The position numbers were made by a program, and so were the translations under genes. Positions 47,479 through 55,814 of a stretch of DNA of 64,000 nucleotides are shown in pieces. How positions within the stretch are numbered: position 1 is the stretch's first letter; each line of letters begins with the position of its first letter. This stretch comes from Desulfobulbaceae bacterium. GTDB lineage: Bacteria; Desulfobacterota; Desulfobulbia; Desulfobulbales; SURF-16. The DNA is taken from positions 17,822 to 81,821 of the forward strand of contig JAGXFQ010000028.1 in assembly GCA_024637145.1 (NCBI GenBank), given 5' to 3'. The notes beneath the pieces were generated by a model. That model was not told the origin of the DNA, made no database searches, and saw nothing but the letters and a program-made list of their open reading frames with translations.

Positions 47479-48528
47479 TCAGGCAAGTGTTTCTTCTAAA
47501 TTTTTCTCTGTCTTTACATTATTGCGGCCTGATTCCTTGGCCAGATAGAGGGCCTTGTCAGCCCTTTCAATAACGGAACGGATGGTATCCATACTATTTA
47601 TCTGGGCCACCCCGATACTGGCCGTTATCTTCCGTAACGGTTTTTCCGTCTCCACCCGCACAGGTGTTTTAACGGAAATCTGGATGCGCAGATGTTCAGC
47701 TACAATAAGGGCATCAGCAAGGCTGGTCTCCGGCAGGATACAGATAAACTCCTCACCGCCATAGCGGGCCGGGAAATCACGGCCTTTCAAGCCTTTGTGG
47801 AGAATAGCGCCTAATGTCTCCAGAACAAAATCTCCCACCTGATGACCATAGTCATCATTAAACCGCTTAAAAAAATCAATATCCAGGATGAGCAGAGAAA
47901 AACCTCTCCCTTCACGCTGGTATTTCTTATAAAGACTCGCCATCTCCCGATCAAAGGCCCTGCGATTGTTCAGGCCGGTGAGGCCATCCCTGGCGGCCTC
48001 CTCTTCGGTATACTGGAGCTTGAGGCGCAGGGCCTGGGTCTCCTGTGCAGCCTCATCGAGCTTCTGTTGCAGGGTCCGGCTGGAATCGGCTACAGCCTCG
48101 GTATGATGGACCATCTCCTTGACAATCGTCGTCATCTCATCGAGACCAGCGACCTTGGACAGTTGCGCAACAAAATTCTCCAACCGGCCGCTATATTTAT
48201 TGGCCGAGACATGGGCGCCCATCATCTCGTTAAAAACCTTTTTAACCAGCTCTTCGGTTTCCGTCTGCACGTCCTGAACCAGAAGACTCTCGGTCTCGGC
48301 CCGCAGGTATTTATTGTATATATCCTGATGCAGAGCAGAGTCAAAATGCACACCTGAGGCCAAAACAGCATCCACCTCCTTGTTAAGCATAGAGTGGGAT
48401 TTGGCAAAATAGGCGTACCAGACCGCATAGGCGATGGGAACAAGTTCGATTTTGGCCAGAGCGGCGTGACTGAAAATCTTTCTTTCTATACCGCCGGCAG
48501 GGAAAAAATCTTGAACTTGAGAAGTCAT
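47479..48528 (-). CDS. Diguanylate cyclase (GGDEF), cytoplasmic
   Basis: GGDEF enzymes make the second messenger cyclic di-GMP. The 349-residue protein has an N-terminal helical domain (about 1-130; PIAYAVWYAYFAKSHSMLNKEVD near residue 31) resembling the sensor part of a common cyclase family and a coiled coil at about 145-180. The GGDEF domain has DGLTGLNNRRAFDRE and the active loop RYGGEEF near residue 255. The product-inhibition site reads KGRD instead of RxxD, so feedback may be weak. No membrane segment is visible. Confidence 0.93.
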   Translation of the reverse strand: MTSQVQDFFPAGGIERKIFSHAALAKIELVPIAYAVWYAYFAKSHSMLNKEVDAVLASGVHFDSALHQDIYNKYLRAETESLLVQDVQTETEELVKKVFNEMMGAHVSANKYSGRLENFVAQLSKVAGLDEMTTIVKEMVHHTEAVADSSRTLQQKLDEAAQETQALRLKLQYTEEEAARDGLTGLNNRRAFDREMASLYKKYQREGRGFSLLILDIDFFKRFNDDYGHQVGDFVLETLGAILHKGLKGRDFPARYGGEEFICILPETSLADALIVAEHLRIQISVKTPVRVETEKPLRKITASIGVAQINSMDTIRSVIERADKALYLAKESGRNNVKTEKNLEETLA

Positions 48529-48675
48529 AGAAGGTGAGGGGTCGACCGTTGTTTAGCCAAGGAAGGGTCCGGATTTGGGTGGGTCCATCTTCATTTTGTT
48601 TGGGCTGAGCAGAGAGTATGCCCTAACTTACCGAAAAACCTACGCACACGAAAAGAGATTTTTTAAAATTGTGCC

Positions 48676-48704
48676 AAAAACCCCGGGACCATCACCCCTC
48701 CGGG
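48676..48704 (-). terminator. Weak terminator candidate at the end of the btu group
   Basis: A 5-bp GC stem (CCCGG/CCGGG) overlapping the stop codon of the small membrane-protein gene is followed on the minus strand by five U residues. Short stem and large loop make this a low-confidence call. Confidence 0.4.
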
Positions 48705-49078
48705 CCGACCCCGATCTCCACAAAGAGGCGGCGGCCCAGCTCATTGCCGTGCCGGTCCCGCCAGACAATATGCACCACCTTATTTGCGCCGAAATGGATC
48801 TCATAGGAGCTGTCCGCCCATTTTTTGTTGAGGCGCGCCCAGGGTGAGTGAGGGGTATAGGCCACCACTACCCCTTCCTTTTCAGCCAGGGGAGCAAAGG
48901 CAATGCCCTCCCGGCTCAGCATATTGGCCACCTGATAAGAGGGATCCCCCACACTGATCTTCACCACCCTGCCGTCCGGCCCTATCTGCCAGGAAAGAAA
49001 GACCAGCAGGAGAATGGCCCCGGCCGTGATAAAGATGATCTTGTTATTACGGCTACGACTCTTTTGACTGTTTTCCAT
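48692..49078 (-). CDS. Small membrane-anchored protein coupled to btuF, function unknown
   Basis: A 128-residue protein with a basic N-terminus, one membrane helix at about residues 14-31 (IIFITAGAILLLVFLSW) and a soluble periplasmic-side domain of about 95 residues with no cysteines. I do not recognise the family. The ATG at 49078 lies inside btuF (26-base overlap), so it is translated together with the cobalamin-uptake genes and ends their group. A role in B12 transport is only suggested by this context. Confidence 0.75.
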   Translation of the reverse strand: MENSQKSRSRNNKIIFITAGAILLLVFLSWQIGPDGRVVKISVGDPSYQVANMLSREGIAFAPLAEKEGVVVAYTPHSPWARLNKKWADSSYEIHFGANKVVHIVWRDRHGNELGRRLFVEIGVGPEG

Positions 49079-50009
49079 GGCCACTCCCTGATAATTCCTG
49101 AAAGAATTCCGGATAGAGCATTCCGCCAATCTGCCTGATCCCCTCAAGAAGCCGCATGGTGGGCCGGGAAACAAGTTGTTCATCAATGAAACAGATCCGG
49201 CCCTCCTGAACGGCCTTGATGGCCATGAAGCCCGGCTCCTGCCTGATCAATTCCTCATCAACCCGGTTCATCACCCCCTGCTGGGCCAGAAAGACGTCAA
49301 TATCGCCCCCCTTGGCCAGGATCCGTTCCTTGCCGTAATAAGCGATGTTGGTGCTGCGCACCTGGCCGGCATCAGCGGCAATATTGATACCGCCGGCGCT
49401 CTCCAGGGCGAAGATGGCCAGGGAGGTGGGCATGAAGGTCTTCATTCGGCGGTGAATGGCCTCAAAATAGACCCTCTGCCGCTGGCCTGGCTCCAGGGCC
49501 GCGGTGTAGCTGACCAGGGCGGCCCATTCCTCCTGAAAGCGGGCCTCCATAGCCGCGGCCTCTGACTGCCGGCCGGTGAGCAGGCCCAGTTGGTGCCAGT
49601 AGGAGAACATCTCAGAAATGGAGGTGGGCTGCAGAGAAACCACCTGAATGCCGGCCTGGGCCAGCTGTTCCATGAGCTGGGGATAGGAGCGCATGATCAT
49701 GGGCCGGACAAGAACCAGATCGGGTCGGGCCGCAATAAACTTTTCCGCATCCTCCCGGTAGTGAAACTTCCTCTTGGTGCGGGCCGCGGCCGGAAAATCA
49801 TCATTCGTGGCCACCCCGATGATCTCGGCGGCCAGCCCCAGGCTGAAGAGATTCTCGGTGTGGGCCGCATAAAGAGAGATAATGCGACTGAAGGGTTTAT
49901 CAAAACGAATGGTCCGGCCATTATCGTCAACAAACTCGGCCGCCACCCCCCAGCCGGGCAGGCCGAGCAGGAGAAGGCATACAAAGAGCTGCACAAGAAG
50001 TTTCGTCAT
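49053..50009 (-). CDS. btuF: Cobalamin-type ABC transporter, periplasmic binding protein
   Basis: The binding protein delivers the corrinoid or metal chelate to the BtuCD-type importer. The 318-residue protein has a signal peptide (about residues 1-23, cleavage near VAA|EF) and the FecB/BtuF fold start FVDDNGRTIRFDKPFSRIISLYAAHTENLFSLG. RPDLVLVRPM near residue 97 and a long connecting helix are also typical. The ATG at 50009 overlaps the stop of the ATPase gene by one base; a GTG at 50030 is an alternative. Substrate is inferred from linkage to cbiA; an iron-siderophore system looks similar in sequence. Confidence 0.85.
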   Translation of the reverse strand: MTKLLVQLFVCLLLLGLPGWGVAAEFVDDNGRTIRFDKPFSRIISLYAAHTENLFSLGLAAEIIGVATNDDFPAAARTKRKFHYREDAEKFIAARPDLVLVRPMIMRSYPQLMEQLAQAGIQVVSLQPTSISEMFSYWHQLGLLTGRQSEAAAMEARFQEEWAALVSYTAALEPGQRQRVYFEAIHRRMKTFMPTSLAIFALESAGGINIAADAGQVRSTNIAYYGKERILAKGGDIDVFLAQQGVMNRVDEELIRQEPGFMAIKAVQEGRICFIDEQLVSRPTMRLLEGIRQIGGMLYPEFFQELSGSGHGKQSKES

Positions 50010-50797
50010 CAAGGTCTCTGCTGTTGCCACTGAAAGGAAATCTGGTGGCTGTGGTTAAAATCATTAAAAGCGGCCTGACAGGGAATACCATACACCTCAG
50101 CAATCATGGCAGGCACCAGGATTTCCTCAGGCCTGCCTGCGGCCCGGAGGGCCCCTTCCTTGAGCAAAAATATCTCGTCACAAAAGGCAGCGGCCAGGTT
50201 GAGGTCATGGATGGCGGCCAGCACAATGCCCCCTGCCTCCACCTTGCGCCGCGCCACCTGAAAGATCTGGATGGTGTGCTGGATATCGAGATTGGCGGTG
50301 GCCTCATCCATAATGAGCAGCGGCGTATCCTGGGCCAGGGCCCGGGCCGCCACCACCCGCTGCTTTTCCCCGCCGGAGAGGGCCGTCATCAGACGCTCCT
50401 GGAGATGTTCCACGCCCAGATCCGCCATGGCCCGTCGGCTCAGGGCCAGATCCTTGAGACCGGGGGTGGCGAACCTGGGGATGTGGGGGTGGCGACCCAT
50501 GAGGACCACCTCCCCTACCTGAAAATCAAAACCAAGGCCAAACTCCTGGGGCACCAGGGCCATCTGCCGGGCCAGATCCGGCCGGGAGTAGCTGCCAAGC
50601 TCCCGGCCCTGGAGAGAAATGGCACCGGCGGCGGGCTGGCGGTTGGCAATGAGCAGATCAAGGAGCGTGGTCTTACCGCTGCCGTTTGGGCCCAGCAGGC
50701 CATAGAAACGGCCGCTTTTAAGGGCAAGGCTGACATCCCGCAACACCTGCCGCTCCCCATAGGCATAGGATATCCGGCGGGCTTCAAGAAAGGGCAT
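50009..50797 (-). CDS. btuD: Cobalamin-type ABC transporter, ATPase
   Basis: This subunit powers the importer by ATP hydrolysis. The 262-residue protein has Walker A GPNGSGKTT (36-44), a Q-loop in LVPQEF, the signature ALSGGEKQRV near residue 139, Walker B LLIMDEATANLD near residue 159 and the switch histidine in AAIHDLNLA. Sequence is of the FepC/BtuD group. It overlaps btuC by 14 bases and btuF by one. Confidence 0.9.
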   Translation of the reverse strand: MPFLEARRISYAYGERQVLRDVSLALKSGRFYGLLGPNGSGKTTLLDLLIANRQPAAGAISLQGRELGSYSRPDLARQMALVPQEFGLGFDFQVGEVVLMGRHPHIPRFATPGLKDLALSRRAMADLGVEHLQERLMTALSGGEKQRVVAARALAQDTPLLIMDEATANLDIQHTIQIFQVARRKVEAGGIVLAAIHDLNLAAAFCDEIFLLKEGALRAAGRPEEILVPAMIAEVYGIPCQAAFNDFNHSHQISFQWQQQRP

Positions 50798-51824
50798 GGA
50801 GCTGTTTCCTCCTGAAGATGTAGCAGAAAAAAGGACCGCCGATGAGGGCGGTGAGCACGCCGATGGGCACCTCAGAGGGCAGCACGGCCCGGGTCAGGGT
50901 ATCGGCTCCCAGCAGCAGAATGGCCCCGGCCAGAAAGGAGACCGGCACCAGCTTCCGATTATCAGGGCCGACAATAAAGCGCATCAGATGGGGGGTGATC
51001 AGGCCGATAAAGCCGATGATCCCGGAGACGGAGACGCAGGTGGCCGTGACCAGCGACCCCACCACCAGCAGGATCTTGCGGGTGCGGGCGGTGTCCACCC
51101 CCAGAGAGTCGGAGCTGCGCTGGCCCAGGGCCATGATGTTGAGATCGCGGCCATAATAAAAGGCGATGAGCAGACCAGCAACCGCCGCCCCCAGCACCAG
51201 CCCGACATGGGGCCAGGTGCGGGAGGCAAAGCTGCCCATGAGCCAGAAGATGATCACCGCCACCTGCTCATCGGCCAGATGCTTGATAAAGCCGATACCG
51301 GCCGACAAAATGGCCGCGACAATGACCCCGGAGAGGATCAGGCTGCTGGTGCCCAACCGGCCGTCCACCGAGGCCAGGGCCAGGACCACAAAGAGGGTGG
51401 CCACCGCGCCCACAAAGGCAAAGAGGGGCACTGAGTAGACACTGATAAAGGCGATATTGATGAGCAGGGCCAGGGAGGCGCCGAAAGCGGCCCCGGAGGA
51501 GACCCCCAGGGTGTAGGGATCGGCCAGGGGATTAAGGAGAATGGCCTGAAACAGTACCCCGGCCACGGCCAGGGAGCCCCCCACCAGGACGGCGGTGAGG
51601 ATGCGGGGCAGACGGACATCCCAGACCACATAGCCGAAGGTGGGGTCAATACCGGCCGGCAGAGAGGCGCCGCTTATCCTGGCCCAGATGATCTGGGCCA
51701 CCTCCAGGGGAGTGATGGCCAGATAGCCCATGCCTGCCGAGAGAAGAATGGCCAGCAGCAAGACCAGGCTAAGCGTGGTGATCATGAGATAGGGCGGCCG
51801 GTTATATGAAAAATGAGTTGTCAT
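50784..51824 (-). CDS. btuC: Cobalamin-type ABC transporter, permease
   Basis: The permease of the FecCD/BtuC family has about ten transmembrane helices and works as a dimer. The 346-residue product shows RLPRILTAVLVGGSLAVAGVLFQAILLNPLADPYTLGVSSGAAFGA near residue 75, the diagnostic family segment, and GIIGFIGLITPHLMRFIVGPDNR near residue 264. The ATG at 51824 is chosen for length; it has no clear ribosome site, and an ATG at 51791 is an alternative. The open frame beyond runs into repeat R1 and cbiA and is not coding. Confidence 0.88.
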   Translation of the reverse strand: MTTHFSYNRPPYLMITTLSLVLLLAILLSAGMGYLAITPLEVAQIIWARISGASLPAGIDPTFGYVVWDVRLPRILTAVLVGGSLAVAGVLFQAILLNPLADPYTLGVSSGAAFGASLALLINIAFISVYSVPLFAFVGAVATLFVVLALASVDGRLGTSSLILSGVIVAAILSAGIGFIKHLADEQVAVIIFWLMGSFASRTWPHVGLVLGAAVAGLLIAFYYGRDLNIMALGQRSSDSLGVDTARTRKILLVVGSLVTATCVSVSGIIGFIGLITPHLMRFIVGPDNRKLVPVSFLAGAILLLGADTLTRAVLPSEVPIGVLTALIGGPFFCYIFRRKQLHALS

Positions 51825-51854
51825 AATAAGTAAGTAAGTATCATACCAAAACTG

Positions 51855-51920
51855 TTTCACCACAAAGACACAAAGGCACAGAGGTTTTTTTCTTCGTGTC
51901 TTTGTGTCTTTGTGGTGAAA
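51855..51920. repeat. AC-rich palindromic repeat, copy R1 (between cbiA and btuC)
   Basis: A 66-bp imperfect palindrome whose arms read TTTCACCACAAAGACAC at one end and the near-complement GTGTCTTTGTGGTGAAA at the other, with a T-rich centre. It begins one base past the cbiA stop and lies 31 bases before the btuC start. Confidence 0.9.
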
Positions 51921-51921
51921 A

Positions 51922-53268
51922 TCATTTCTGGTTATTATCTCCAAGCTTCCCCACAAACCACGCCACCGCCCCTGGCGTGCCACCAAAATGAAGATGGAGA
52001 TAGCCGCCCAGGGTGTTGCGCAGCTGATACCCTTCAGCGCGGCCATCCTGCAACTGGTAGACCCGGGCAACCTCCGCAGGCATCTGATCAATCTCCGAGT
52101 AATGAAATTCGTGACCACGCACAACATTACCCTTTTCACCCCACAGGCTGTCATCCACCAGAGTGGCCTCCCGATAACCAAGACTGCGCAGGCGCTTGGC
52201 CATGGTGGCCCGCACCGGAAAGGCCCCTACCATCTCATGATAGGCACCGTCATGATCAACAATACCTTGAGTGAGATACATGAAGCCGCCGCACTCGCCG
52301 TAGAGGATGCCGCCTTGGGCCGACCACTCCTGCAGGGCGGCGCGCATCCGGACATTGGCGGCCAGCTCAGCCCCGAAAAGCTCGGGATAGCCACCACCCA
52401 GATAGACTCCGCTGATCTCAGGGGGCAGTTCCTCATCGTGGAGGGGGCTGAAAAAGACCAGCTCCAGGCCGGCCTCTGCAAAAAGATCCAGATTATCCTG
52501 ATAATAAAAACAAAAGGCCTGGTCCCGGGCCACGGCCAGGCGCCTTCTGGGTCCGGCCAGGGAGGCGGTCTGGCCACCAGGGCCCGTTGCCGGCCCCGGT
52601 CCATCATCCCGGCTCAAGGCCAGCAGCCTCTCCACATCCACATAGTGGCGGATGGTGGCCGCCAACCGGTTGATGGTCTCCGGGGTCAGAGCGCCCTCCT
52701 CCCCCATATGGAGGCCGAGATGGCGTTCCGGGATGGCAAACTCGGTATCCCGGGGCAGATAGCCCAGGACCGGCACCCGGCAAAAGCGCTCCACCGCGCC
52801 CTGGACCAGCTCCAGATGGCGGGGGCTGCCGATCCGGTTAAAGATCACCCCCACCAGCTGCACCTCCGGATCCAGCTCACTGAACCCCTTGACCACGGCA
52901 GCCACGCTTTCAGCAGCAGAGCGCACATCCACCACCAGTACCACGGGCAGGGCAAGCTCCTTGGCCAGGGAGGCGGCCGAGGCGGGGCCGCCGTCAAAGA
53001 GCCCCATCACCCCCTCCACCACCCGCACCGGGGCCGGATGACCATTAAAGAGCTGCCGGACAAAAGCAGCACCGCACATGCGCAGATCCAGGTTGCGACT
53101 CACCTCCCCGCACACCACGCCATGGAGGGTGGGATCGATGAAATCAGGGCCGCACTTGAAGGGCTGCACCCCGTGCCCCAGGTGGCGCAGGGCCGCCATG
53201 AGACCCAGAGTGACGGTGGTTTTGCCGCAGCCGGAATGGGTGCCGGCGATGAGAAAGGATGAAGACAT
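51922..53268 (-). CDS. cbiA: Cobyrinate a,c-diamide synthase
   Basis: CbiA amidates the a and c side chains of cobyrinate using ATP and glutamine. The 448-residue protein has the P-loop GTHSGCGKTT (residues 9-18), the PFKCGPDFIDP segment near residue 36 and the VEGVMGLFDG motif near residue 84. The glutamine amidotransferase half has GVYLGGGYPE near residue 288 and the catalytic-cysteine motif YGECGGFMYL near residue 324. It heads the minus-strand B12 group and is followed by repeat R1 and btuCDF. No riboswitch was found on its side. Confidence 0.95.
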   Translation of the reverse strand: MSSSFLIAGTHSGCGKTTVTLGLMAALRHLGHGVQPFKCGPDFIDPTLHGVVCGEVSRNLDLRMCGAAFVRQLFNGHPAPVRVVEGVMGLFDGGPASAASLAKELALPVVLVVDVRSAAESVAAVVKGFSELDPEVQLVGVIFNRIGSPRHLELVQGAVERFCRVPVLGYLPRDTEFAIPERHLGLHMGEEGALTPETINRLAATIRHYVDVERLLALSRDDGPGPATGPGGQTASLAGPRRRLAVARDQAFCFYYQDNLDLFAEAGLELVFFSPLHDEELPPEISGVYLGGGYPELFGAELAANVRMRAALQEWSAQGGILYGECGGFMYLTQGIVDHDGAYHEMVGAFPVRATMAKRLRSLGYREATLVDDSLWGEKGNVVRGHEFHYSEIDQMPAEVARVYQLQDGRAEGYQLRNTLGGYLHLHFGGTPGAVAWFVGKLGDNNQK

Positions 53269-53309
53269 TTTTCTATCTGATTACCCGGATGATGGTGATA
53301 GGGCTCATT

Positions 53310-53453
53310 GCATCGTTGTGAGAGCATGTTTTTTCACCACAGAGGCACAGAGACACGGAGAAAAACCCTTTGTGTCTTTGTGCCTTTGTGGTGAGGTTTT
53401 TTGTTATCAAAACCAGCGATTTATTTGCGGCCCGGATGATAGCAATGAGGCTC
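53310..53453 (-). repeat. Inverted copy of the cbiET 3' end plus repeat
   Basis: Read on the minus strand, this 144-bp segment is a near copy of 58173-58318. It has the last codons of cbiET (an S-x-I-x-IIR reading ending in a stop), the TTTTGATAAC linker, a full AC-rich repeat and the flank ACATGCTCTCACAACGA. A further short copy of the cbiET tail (53284-53308) follows directly. A second, more diverged unit lies at about 53489-53635. No gene is supported in 53269-53729. Confidence 0.8.
53331..53396. repeat. AC-rich palindromic repeat, copy R2
   Basis: Arms TTTTCACCACAGAGGCACAG and its near-complement ending in TGTGGTGAGG surround an A/C-rich centre. It lies 63 bases upstream of cbiA, within the duplicated segment. 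Confidence 0.88.
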
Positions 53454-53488
53454 AGTTCTTCGCTATCGTTTACGTCGCTGTGGTGCTT

Positions 53489-53596
53489 TTTTTCACCACA
53501 AAAACATTCTTTTAAATACCCCTTGAGGGGTACAAAGGCACGGAGGAAAACCCTCTGTGTCTCTGTGCCTCTGTGCCTCTGTGCCTCTGTGGTGAG
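53489..53596. repeat. AC-rich palindromic repeat, copy R3, with internal insertion
   Basis: Same element as R2, but the left arm is broken after CACCACAAAAAC by about 30 bases that contain a small palindrome (TACCCCTTGAGGGGTA). The right arm carries four tandem CTCTGTGCC-like units. The CACCAC and GTGGTGAGG ends are intact. Confidence 0.85.
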
Positions 53597-53729
53597 GTTT
53601 TTTGTTATCAAAACCGCCGATTCATTTTTTATAACCAGGAGCCTGAACAATTCCAACAGGTTAGTAATAAGGAACCCCTGTCCGGGACAGAAGGCATAGT
53701 AAAGGGTCACCCGCCAATCCGCAACACCC

Positions 53730-53758
53730 TTGACATCTCCTTTGCCATTTTGTACATA
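53730..53758 (+). promoter_or_regulatory. Sigma70-type promoter for the cobalamin biosynthesis operon
   Basis: A perfect TTGACA (53730-53735) is followed after 17 bases by TACATA (53753-53758), preceded by TG. The predicted start of transcription, about 53765, coincides with the beginning of the cobalamin riboswitch. Confidence 0.7.
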
Positions 53759-53764
53759 TACTCC

Positions 53765-53940
53765 CTGTTCAGGTGCCCGTTTTAGGGGCATAATAGGGAA
53801 TCCCGTGCAAATCGGGAACGGTCCCGCCACTGTAATTTTTCTACCCTGCTGTCAGGCAGGGTATCTGGTCTGGCCACAAAGCCACTGTCCGCAGGGATGG
53901 GAAGGCGGCCACGACTGAAAAAAGTCAGGAGACCTGCCTG
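53765..53940 (+). ncRNA. Cobalamin (B12) riboswitch
   Basis: The conserved core can be read on the plus strand: GTGCAAATCGGGAACGGTCCCGCCACTGTAA, interrupted here only by numbering, at 53805-53835, the GCCACTG box at 53881-53887, GGGAAGGCGGCCACGACTGA near 53899 and AGTCAGGAGACCTGCC near 53923. CAGGT at 53770-53774 pairs with ACCTG at 53932-53936 to close P1. It lies upstream of cbiK, so B12 is expected to shut off the operon. A hairpin at about 53947-53974 may be part of the expression platform. Confidence 0.95.
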
Positions 53941-54101
53941 GATACGTGTTGCCTCCTTAAATGGTAAGGGGCAACCGGCAACCTCCGCGGAGAGGGGTCT
54001 GGCCAGATTGAGTATGCACCTTTTTTCTGAGCCGATCCTTCACAGTCATGAGGAATCGGTTTTTTTATTTTTCACCTTCAGAAAAAAGGAGCTTCCTCCC
54101 A

Positions 54102-55082
54102 ATGAGAATCATCCAGGCGCTTATTTTCACCTCCCTCCTGCTGCTGGCCACCCTCTGCCCGGCCAGCGACAACCAGTATGGCCAAGAGAGCAGGGCAGCC
54201 ATTGTCATCGCCTCCTTCGGCACCACCCAGCCCCAGGCCCTGGCCGCCATCCTCAATATCCAGGCCCAGGTCAAAGCGGCCTTCCCGGACACCCCGGTGG
54301 CCCTGGCCTTCACCTCCAATATCGTCCGCAATATCTGGCAGGAGCGCGCTGCTGACCCTGATTTTGGGGCGGCCCATCCTGAAATACCCCGCGAGGTCCT
54401 CCACGTCCAGGGCATCCTGGCCACCATGGGCCTCCTGCAGGAGCAGGGCTATAATGCCCTCATTGTCCAGCCCACCCATATGGCCCATGCCGAACAGTTC
54501 ATCGATCTGTGCGCCTATGTGGATGGCCTGGCCTCCATCAAGACCGTCAAGGCCAAATACCGGCCCTTCCATGCCCTGGCCGTGGGGCGGCCCCTCACCG
54601 GCACCCACGGGGTGGAGCATGATTATAATGAAGATATCAGGATCCTGGCCCAGGCCCTGGCCCCTGATGCCCAGCTGGCCGCCGAGAGCGGCGCCGCCCT
54701 GGTCTACATGGCCCACGGCAACGGCCATTACTCCACCGGCGTCTTCAGCCAGTTTCAGGAGGTGATGCGCCGCCTCTACCCGCAGGTAACCACCTACGTG
54801 GGCGGCGTCGAAGGCTTTCCAGACTTTGCCTCCCTGAGCAGGGAACTGGAGCGCGACAACGTCAAAAAGGTGCTGCTCAAGCCCCTGATGATTGTGGCCG
54901 GCGACCATGCCTTAAACGACATGGCCAGCGACCAGGAGTACTCCTGGAAGAGCCGGCTGAGCAAAAAGGGCCTCACGGTCATCCCCGTCCTTGAGGGAGT
55001 AGGCAGCAATGACAAGGTGGCGGCCATCTTTGTCGACCATATCCGCGATGCTGCCCGGGACCATGCTGTGACATTGCGCTAA
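54102..55082 (+). CDS. cbiK: Sirohydrochlorin cobaltochelatase CbiK with signal peptide (periplasmic type)
   Basis: CbiK inserts cobalt into sirohydrochlorin, the entry step of the anaerobic B12 pathway. The 326-residue protein begins with a clear signal peptide (hydrophobic residues 4-17, probable cleavage near PAS). The chelatase start AIVIASFGTTQPQALAAI, the first histidine-bearing segment VQPTHMAHAEQF near residue 122, MAHGNGHYS near residue 203 and the VAGDHALNDMAS segment near residue 265 follow. The ATG at 54102 has AGGAG upstream. An exported CbiK is known from Desulfovibrio. It is the first gene after the B12 riboswitch. Confidence 0.92.
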   Translation: MRIIQALIFTSLLLLATLCPASDNQYGQESRAAIVIASFGTTQPQALAAILNIQAQVKAAFPDTPVALAFTSNIVRNIWQERAADPDFGAAHPEIPREVLHVQGILATMGLLQEQGYNALIVQPTHMAHAEQFIDLCAYVDGLASIKTVKAKYRPFHALAVGRPLTGTHGVEHDYNEDIRILAQALAPDAQLAAESGAALVYMAHGNGHYSTGVFSQFQEVMRRLYPQVTTYVGGVEGFPDFASLSRELERDNVKKVLLKPLMIVAGDHALNDMASDQEYSWKSRLSKKGLTVIPVLEGVGSNDKVAAIFVDHIRDAARDHAVTLR

Positions 55083-55187
55083 GGCGCAATCTTTGCTAGA
55101 AACGTGGAGACACTTGGGGGGCCACCCTTTCTTCTCTTTGTGAGATTTGCTGGCCCCCTTTTTCCCTGCCCGTAACGAGGAACGACC

Positions 55188-55814
55188 TTGCCCCAGATAC
55201 GCGACATCAAACCCCAGGAGATCGAAGCGGAGAGCTTCCGGATGATCGAGGCGGAGCTTGGCCCCCACTCCTTTACACCGGAGCAGTTCGCCCTGGTGCG
55301 GCGGGTGATCCATGCCACCGGCGACTTCTCCTTTGCCGACAACATCCGTTTCAGCCCTGAGGCGGTGGCGGCCGGCCTGGCTGCCATCCGAGCCGGCCGC
55401 AACATCCTCACCGATGTGCAGATGGCGGCCAGCGGCATCAGCAGGCATCTTCTGACCCACCATGGCGGCGAGGTCCTCTGCCGGGTAAGCGATCCGCACA
55501 CCGCCGAACTTGCCAAAGAAAGGGGCTGGACCCGTTCCGAGGCAGCCATGGAGCTGGCTAGCCAGGACAATATCGGCATCATTGCCATCGGCAATGCCCC
55601 CACAGCCCTTATCAAGGTGCTGGCCATGCTGGCGGCTAAACGGCCCGGCTTCAAGCCGGATCTCATTATCGGCGTGCCAGTGGGCTTTGTGAATGCCGCC
55701 GAGTCCAAAGAGCTTTTGGCGGAAAACAACTTCCCCTTTATCACCTCCCTGGGCCGCAAGGGCGGCACCCCGGTGGCCGTGGCCCTGGTTAATGCCCTGC
55801 TCCGGCTGGCATAG
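55188..55814 (+). CDS. cbiC: Cobalt-precorrin-8 methylmutase
   Basis: CbiC moves a methyl group from C11 to C12 to give cobyrinate. The 208-residue protein begins at a TTG at 55188 with CGAGGA upstream, since the encoded start (IRDIKPQEIEAESFRMIEAEL) matches the family. The catalytic histidine is H42 in RRVIHATGDFSF, and the DVQMAASGI and GVPVGFVNAAESKELL motifs follow. The next gene starts directly after its stop codon. Confidence 0.95.
   Translation: MPQIRDIKPQEIEAESFRMIEAELGPHSFTPEQFALVRRVIHATGDFSFADNIRFSPEAVAAGLAAIRAGRNILTDVQMAASGISRHLLTHHGGEVLCRVSDPHTAELAKERGWTRSEAAMELASQDNIGIIAIGNAPTALIKVLAMLAAKRPGFKPDLIIGVPVGFVNAAESKELLAENNFPFITSLGRKGGTPVAVALVNALLRLA

Noticed and set aside
53331..53596. 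Repeat cluster considered as a CRISPR array
   Set aside because: Repeats are imperfect palindromes of uneven length with no uniform spacers, and no cas genes are near.
53273..53830. 185-codon minus-strand frame upstream of cbiA
   Set aside because: It consists of the palindromic repeats and duplicated cbiET tail; the TEAQRHRGTET-like peptides are typical false proteins from such repeats.
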